Shown one piece after another: positions 56,501 through 60,899 of a stretch of 60,899 bases of DNA. This DNA comes from Myroides albus (GTDB taxonomy: Bacteria; Bacteroidota; Bacteroidia; Flavobacteriales; Flavobacteriaceae), in contig NZ_WMJX01000016.1 of the NCBI RefSeq assembly GCF_009711045.1, positions 1 through 60,899 on the forward strand, in the 5' to 3' direction. The first letter of the stretch is position 1, and each line of letters begins with the position of its first letter. Both the position numbers and the translations under genes were made by a program. The notes under the pieces are model-generated. The model was given only the letters and a program-made list of their open reading frames with translations. It did not search any database and had not been told where the DNA came from.

Positions 56501-58054
56501 GTGAAAATAATAGATCGATATATTTTAAAGAGCTTTGTAACAACACTAACTACAGTGTTTGCTATTCTGTACTTCATATTTATTCTACAAGCAGTTTGGT
56601 TATTTATCACTGAATTAGCAGGTAAAGACCTTGATGTATTTGTTATTATCAAATTCTTATTGCTCTACTCGCCAAAGATGGTGCCACTGGTATTGCCCTT
56701 ATCGGTATTATTATCCTCAATTATGACCTTTGGTAGCTTGGCTGAGAATTACGAATTTGCTGCAATGAAAGCCTCAGGAATATCTCTTGGTCGCGCTTTA
56801 AGACCACTCTCGATATTTATCAGTGCGTTAGCCTTATTATCTTTTTGGTTTGCAAATAACGTGATTCCAAAAGCGGAATATGAGTTTATTAACTTGCGCC
56901 GAGAAATTGTAGCGGTAAAACCAGCTATGGCAATTGCACCTGGACAGTTTACTGACTTGGGAACATCAAATATTAAAGTAGACAAAAAAACAGGAGACAA
57001 AGGACAATATCTCGATAATGTTACCATGCATATTCGCGGAAACGGCGGTTATAAAAACGAAGTAGTGATTCGCTCTGTCAATGGTGAATTGGCCACTTCC
57101 GAGACCACCAACTTATTACAGTTACAACTATTTGACGGAAATTACTACAGAGATATTCCACATAAGACATATCAAGATGCCAATAAAATGCCTTTTATGA
57201 AGGTAAAATTTGACAAATACACTGTCAATATGGATATGGCTGAACTGAACAAAACGGAAGATCCTGAGAGAGTAACGAATACTTATCACATGCTTAATAT
57301 TAGCCAATTAAGCTATACCTTAGATTCGTTAAACAATGAAGTAGTCGCAAGTAAAATATCTAATTCTGATAACCTTACCTTGAGATTAAAATCACTGTAT
57401 GATAGTAATAAAGCCGCTGATACTACAGATCAAGATGACAATCACTCGCAAGAGGTTTCTATAGATTCAACAAAGTCTAAAACCGCATACTTAGAGGTTG
57501 CACCAGAAAAAATACTTGAGCAGTTCAATAAAACGGAAAAAACAAGAATATTGACCACTGCCAATGAATATGTAAGTAATCTTATGTTTAATACCGAAAC
57601 CAATGATGCGACGGTATTAAATCAAATGAAAAAGATTAACGACCATTACTTGGCACTAAACGAAAAGTTTGTCATAGCTTATTCGTGTTTCTTAATGTTC
57701 TTTATCGGAGCACCCCTTGGGGCTATCATCCGAAAAGGAGGTGTAGGATTACCAATGGTTTTTGCGGTAATTATCTTTATTACTTACCACTTTATCAATA
57801 CCTTTGGTAAAAAAGTAGCTCAAGAGGATGGTATGTCACCAATATTGGGCTCTTGGATCGGAGCACTTGTGCTCACTCCCCTCGCTGTCTTCGTTACCTA
57901 CAAAGCTACGGCCGATAATGGAGAAGTAAACTTTGGGGCTGTATTTGAGCCATTTGTCGATGCCTTTGCTTGGATAAAAGAGAGAATAAAAGCTTTCTTT
58001 GGCCTTATCAAGACTAAAATATTTGGCAAAGAAATAGATAACAAGGAATTATAA
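56501..58054 (+). CDS. LptF/LptG family permease
   Basis: A 517-residue protein with GTG start. It has three helices at the N-terminus (MKIIDRYILKSFVTTLTTVF is the family start), a periplasmic beta-jellyroll domain (about residues 125-400) and three C-terminal helices with FIGAPLGAIIRKGG. LptF and LptG form the membrane part of the LPS exporter. Only one permease gene is here; its partner must be elsewhere. The large inserted region at 250-360 is typical of Bacteroidota versions. Confidence 0.9.
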   Translation: MKIIDRYILKSFVTTLTTVFAILYFIFILQAVWLFITELAGKDLDVFVIIKFLLLYSPKMVPLVLPLSVLLSSIMTFGSLAENYEFAAMKASGISLGRALRPLSIFISALALLSFWFANNVIPKAEYEFINLRREIVAVKPAMAIAPGQFTDLGTSNIKVDKKTGDKGQYLDNVTMHIRGNGGYKNEVVIRSVNGELATSETTNLLQLQLFDGNYYRDIPHKTYQDANKMPFMKVKFDKYTVNMDMAELNKTEDPERVTNTYHMLNISQLSYTLDSLNNEVVASKISNSDNLTLRLKSLYDSNKAADTTDQDDNHSQEVSIDSTKSKTAYLEVAPEKILEQFNKTEKTRILTTANEYVSNLMFNTETNDATVLNQMKKINDHYLALNEKFVIAYSCFLMFFIGAPLGAIIRKGGVGLPMVFAVIIFITYHFINTFGKKVAQEDGMSPILGSWIGALVLTPLAVFVTYKATADNGEVNFGAVFEPFVDAFAWIKERIKAFFGLIKTKIFGKEIDNKEL

Positions 58055-58074
58055 ACAACAAAAAAACAACTATA

Positions 58075-59208
58075 ATGTCACACAATCACATTCAATTAAA
58101 CACTATTGAGGAAGCTATCGAAGATATTCGTCAAGGAAAAGTAGTCATAGTGGTAGATGATGAGGATCGTGAAAACGAAGGTGATTTTATCGCCGCTGCA
58201 GAAATGGTTACTCCAGAGATGATTAATTTCATGGCTACCTATGGTAGAGGTCTTATCTGCGCTCCCCTAACCCAATCAAGATGTAAAGAACTTGACTTAC
58301 ATCCGATGGTAACAAACAATACAGTTCTTCACCAAACTGCCTTCACGGTAACTATTGACTTAAAAGGTCATGGTTGTACCACTGGTATCTCGGTTCACGA
58401 TAGAGCTAAAACGATAGAGTCATTAGTAAAAGAAGATACTAAGGCTGAAGACTTAGGCCGTCCAGGTCATATTTTTCCACTAATCGCCAAAGAAGGTGGT
58501 GTATTAAGAAGAACAGGACATACTGAGGCTGCTGTTGACCTTGCTCGTTTAGCGGGATTAAAACCTGCAGGAATATTAGTTGAAATCTTAAATGAAGATG
58601 GTTCTATGGCTCGTCTTCCTCAATTAATGGAAGTGGCCAAACAATGGGACTTGAAGATTATATCAATTGAAAATCTTGTAGCTTACCGCATGAAGCACGA
58701 TAGTTTAATCGAAAAGAAAGAAGATTTTGAAGTAGATACGCGCTTTGGTAAATTTAGATTAAGAGCATATCAGCAAAATACAAATCAACAAGTACATATA
58801 GCTTTGACAAAAGGAGATTGGCAAGAGAATGAAGCTGTTTTAACACGCATAAACTCAATGATTGGCAATAACGATATCTTGGACGCTTTAAGTGGTAAAC
58901 TTGATAAGCGCATTGAAGCTGCATTTGAAAAGGTAAATCAACAAGGTAAAGGTGCTATTTTATTTATCAATCAAGAAGAATTAAGTTCAAGTTTGCTTAA
59001 AAGATTGGCCTTGATCAAAGAACAAGGAGCTTGTCTTAATATGGATACACCTAAACTTGCTGCGGATCAAAAGGATTTTGGTATCGGGGCACAAATTCTA
59101 CACGATTTAAAAATCGGAAAAATCAACTTAATGACTAATTCTGAACAAGCCAAAAGAGTTGGTATGACTGGCTATGGCTTGGAAATTGAAGATTATATTA
59201 AATATTAA
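58075..59208 (+). CDS. ribB: 3,4-dihydroxy-2-butanone-4-phosphate synthase with degenerate GTP cyclohydrolase II-like domain
   Basis: A 377-residue protein. Residues 1-205 are a full RibB domain: VVDDEDRENEGDF near residue 28-40, GRGLICAPL, the HTEAAVDLARLAG motif near 150, and RPGHIFPLIA. It makes the four-carbon precursor of riboflavin from ribulose 5-phosphate. The rest resembles GTP cyclohydrolase II but lacks the zinc cysteines (normally SECLTGD...CDC) and the catalytic arginine region. It is therefore unlikely to have that activity. Part of ftsK-lolA-lptFG-ribB run. Confidence 0.92.
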   Translation: MSHNHIQLNTIEEAIEDIRQGKVVIVVDDEDRENEGDFIAAAEMVTPEMINFMATYGRGLICAPLTQSRCKELDLHPMVTNNTVLHQTAFTVTIDLKGHGCTTGISVHDRAKTIESLVKEDTKAEDLGRPGHIFPLIAKEGGVLRRTGHTEAAVDLARLAGLKPAGILVEILNEDGSMARLPQLMEVAKQWDLKIISIENLVAYRMKHDSLIEKKEDFEVDTRFGKFRLRAYQQNTNQQVHIALTKGDWQENEAVLTRINSMIGNNDILDALSGKLDKRIEAAFEKVNQQGKGAILFINQEELSSSLLKRLALIKEQGACLNMDTPKLAADQKDFGIGAQILHDLKIGKINLMTNSEQAKRVGMTGYGLEIEDYIKY

Positions 59209-59284
59209 TAGACCAATAATCTTTTCAATATAAAACACTTAGAAAATAAGCGTAAAAAAAGTATATAATTTCTTTTATTTTCTT

Positions 59285-59314
59285 TTGCACAAACGAACAA
59301 AAGCTCTATATTTG
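59285..59314 (+). promoter_or_regulatory. Consensus promoter of tRNA-Ser
   Basis: TTG (59285-59287), 19 bp, TATATTTG (59307-59314): a full match to the Bacteroidota promoter, about 32 bp before the mature tRNA. Confidence 0.85.
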
Positions 59315-59345
59315 CACTCGCAATACAGAACGAGAGAGTTCGACT

Positions 59346-59430
59346 GGAGAAATGGCAGAGTGGTCGAATGCGGCGGTCTTGAAAACCGTTGACTGTAACA
59401 GGTCCGGGGGTTCGAATCCCTCTTTCTCCG
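59346..59430 (+). tRNA. tRNA-Ser(TGA)
   Basis: An 85-nt class II tRNA. The acceptor stem is GGAGAAA/TTTCTCC with discriminator G59430, the anticodon TGA is at 59380-59382 in loop CTTGAAA, and the T-arm contains GGTTCGAATCC. The extra arm between 59388 and 59406 is long, as in serine tRNAs. CCA is not encoded. The 3' part is the usual attachment site of tyrosine integrases, and an integrase gene follows. Confidence 0.95.
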
Positions 59431-59475
59431 CTGATTTATAAAAGATAGCTTTTTCAAAAGTCATCAAAAAAGCAC

Positions 59476-59513
59476 AAAACCTATGATTCACAATGAATTA
59501 TAGGTTTTTTCTT
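59476..59513 (+). terminator. Terminator after tRNA-Ser
   Basis: A 14-bp stem with one G-T pair (59476-59489 with 59495-59508), a 5-nt loop, then a T run. It lies inside the probable integrated element or just past the attachment site. Confidence 0.75.
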
Positions 59514-59541
59514 TTTTATGGGTATCACATTCTGTTCAAAA

Positions 59542-59598
59542 GTGCACCTAAAAAGATTCGGGATTCGGTGCACAAAAAAACATCGAAGCGATGTGCAC
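59542..59598. repeat. Three GTGCAC sites, possible integrase or excisionase sites
   Basis: The palindrome GTGCAC occurs at 59542-59547, 59568-59573 and 59593-59598, with starts 26 and 25 bp apart, each with a neighbouring C or G. They lie between the attachment site and the integrase start, where arm-type or excisionase sites are expected. Confidence 0.5.
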
Positions 59599-59703
59599 CT
59601 TTCAACTGAGAAAACCTAGACGCCAAAGGGTGCCAGAGAGTTTTAAACTGTGTTTTTGGAACGTTTTAATTCGACATTTATTAATATTTAAAACAGTTGA
59701 ATT

Positions 59704-60899
59704 ATGTTAGAAAAACAGTTATCAATTAATTTCTTTCTAAAACCAAGTAGAGAGAAAAGTGATTTAAGAGGTGTTTACCTTAGAATCACAGTAGATGGTA
59801 TTCGCAAAGAGACTTCTCTGAGTCATAAATGGGATATCAACCGATGGAACCAAAAAGCAGGTCGTGCTAATGGTGCGAAAGAAGATGCTAAAACGCTAAA
59901 CTACATCTTAGATACGATCGTATCTAAGATTACCAAGTACAAATTAGAGCTTTTAAGTAATGAAGAGCCTATTACTGCCTCTGTGCTTATGGATTATATC
60001 CAAGGTAAAGGAACAAGTAAAGCTAAAGTTTTAGAAGAATTCCAAAAGCATAATGATGAAGTTTTTAAGTTAGTACCTAAAGAGTACGCTATTGGAACAC
60101 ATGAAAGATATGTAACAGCAAGATCGCATGTAGCTGAGTATATCCGTTATGTCTATGGTAAAGACGATATAGAGTTTAGAGAACTCAACTATGAGTTTGT
60201 ACTTGGTTATGAGTACTATTTAAAGACTGTTAGAGCGTGTTCTAACAACACAGCTATAAAGTATATCTCAAACTTTAAGAAGATTGTTTTACGGGCAGTA
60301 GCTAAAGGAATTATCCCTTCCAATCCATTTGTACAATACAAACCTAAAAAGACTAAGCTGAATAAGAAACCATTAAGCAAACAAGAGCTATCTATTTTAG
60401 AAAACAAAGAGTTTATTAACGAGCGATTAGCAACTGTAAGGGATGTATTTGTTTTTCAGTGTTATACTGGTCTTGCTTATATTGATGTGTTTAAGCTAAA
60501 GAAAAGCGATATTACAAAAGATGAAGAGGGCAATTTGTGGATTAGAACCAACAGACAAAAAACAGATGCGAATATTACCATCCCATTACTACCCAAAGCT
60601 ATTGAGATAATGGAAAAGTATAAAGATCATCCCGCTTGTATTGGTAAAGACATTGTACTGCCTGTTCGCTCTAATCAAAAGATGAATGAGTACTTAAAAG
60701 AGATTGCTTCTCTATGTGAGATAAGCGAATTAAATACCCATAAAGCAAGAAGAACTTTTGGAAGTACTGTAACTCTCGGTAATGGTGTTCCTATTCACGT
60801 GGTAAAAGAAATGTTGGGGCATCACTCTGTTAAACAAACAGAGGAATACGCTCTAACAGAGGAAGAATCTATCAAGATCGAAATGCAGAAATTAAAAGG
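59704..60899 (+). CDS. Tyrosine site-specific integrase (runs off the window)
   Basis: At least 398 residues from the ATG at 59704, open to the right edge. Missed by a search needing a stop codon. It has an N-terminal arm-binding domain (SINFFLKPSREKSDLRGVYL), a SAM-like core-binding domain (about 100-210) and the catalytic domain. Catalytic residues seen are K in RTNRQKTDANI, H-x-x-R in THKARRTFGS, H in MLGHHSVKQ and the nucleophile Y in TEEYALTEEES. The first arginine is replaced: the motif reads CYTGLAYIDVF. That change is known in Bacteroidota integrases such as IntDOT. It marks an element integrated at tRNA-Ser; its content lies outside the window. Confidence 0.93.
   Translation, partial: MLEKQLSINFFLKPSREKSDLRGVYLRITVDGIRKETSLSHKWDINRWNQKAGRANGAKEDAKTLNYILDTIVSKITKYKLELLSNEEPITASVLMDYIQGKGTSKAKVLEEFQKHNDEVFKLVPKEYAIGTHERYVTARSHVAEYIRYVYGKDDIEFRELNYEFVLGYEYYLKTVRACSNNTAIKYISNFKKIVLRAVAKGIIPSNPFVQYKPKKTKLNKKPLSKQELSILENKEFINERLATVRDVFVFQCYTGLAYIDVFKLKKSDITKDEEGNLWIRTNRQKTDANITIPLLPKAIEIMEKYKDHPACIGKDIVLPVRSNQKMNEYLKEIASLCEISELNTHKARRTFGSTVTLGNGVPIHVVKEMLGHHSVKQTEEYALTEEESIKIEMQKLK

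Noticed and set aside
1..60899. CRISPR arrays, rRNA genes or complete insertion sequences
   Set aside because: No regularly spaced repeat array, no rRNA sequence and no transposase gene was seen.

Overview
The window is a low-GC stretch of a Bacteroidota chromosome, most likely Flavobacteriaceae. Codon usage and protein sequences look Myroides-like, but the genus is an inference. Support comes from promoters of the TTG-N19-TAnnTTTG type, the gene order dnaA / low-molecular-weight phosphatase / tetrapyrrole-type methylase, the order ftsK / lolA-like / lptF-lptG-like / ribB, Bacteroidota-specific families (DUF4269, DUF6660, DUF6787, DUF6952, DUF7832, CzcA-CzcC fusion), and a Bacteroidota-type tyrosine integrase. 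Most of the window is ordinary core chromosome. Genes are closely packed and separated by strong hairpin terminators, many of them shared by convergent genes.

Layout. 0.1-9 kb: a WG-repeat protein, an AraC regulator with a siderophore-interacting flavoprotein, a DUF4269 protein, an SMR efflux pump, an ATPase/GNAT/Crp-like operon, a methyltransferase, and a gene-free stretch holding a sigma-54-like promoter and a terminator that probably frame a small RNA. 9-18 kb: two microproteins (one a striking cysteine-array peptide), an aldehyde dehydrogenase, and a heavy-metal efflux operon (DUF6660 peptide, CzcA fused to a TolC-like domain, CzcB-like adaptor). 18-30 kb: housekeeping genes prmC, ribD, a YigZ-family gene, dnaA and neighbours, ltaE, and prfB, which is expressed through a programmed +1 frameshift. 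30-39 kb: Pit phosphate transporter with its DUF47 partner, an acyl-CoA carboxylase beta subunit, a YeiH-type exporter with a LysR regulator, an HMA metal-binding peptide, a 2OG-Fe(II) oxygenase and a PepSY membrane operon. 39-48.6 kb: the most accessory-looking part, with a NADAR protein, a repeat-bearing intergenic region, a three-gene cassette around a 707-residue coiled-coil protein and a DUF4112 membrane protein, a MocR regulator divergent from an EamA transporter, and a bestrophin. 49-59 kb: NhaC, a peroxide-defence cluster (peroxiredoxin, thioredoxin, DUF6952, Tpx), FtsK, envelope biogenesis genes and ribB.

Right edge: a tRNA-Ser(TGA) gene with a perfect promoter is followed at once by a tyrosine integrase that runs off the window. 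This is the left end of an integrative element inserted at the tRNA 3' end; its cargo lies outside the window. The best candidates for undescribed biology inside the window are the cysteine-array microprotein with its operator, the sigma-54-framed small RNA, and the coiled-coil/DUF4112 cassette. None of these can be assigned a function from sequence alone.
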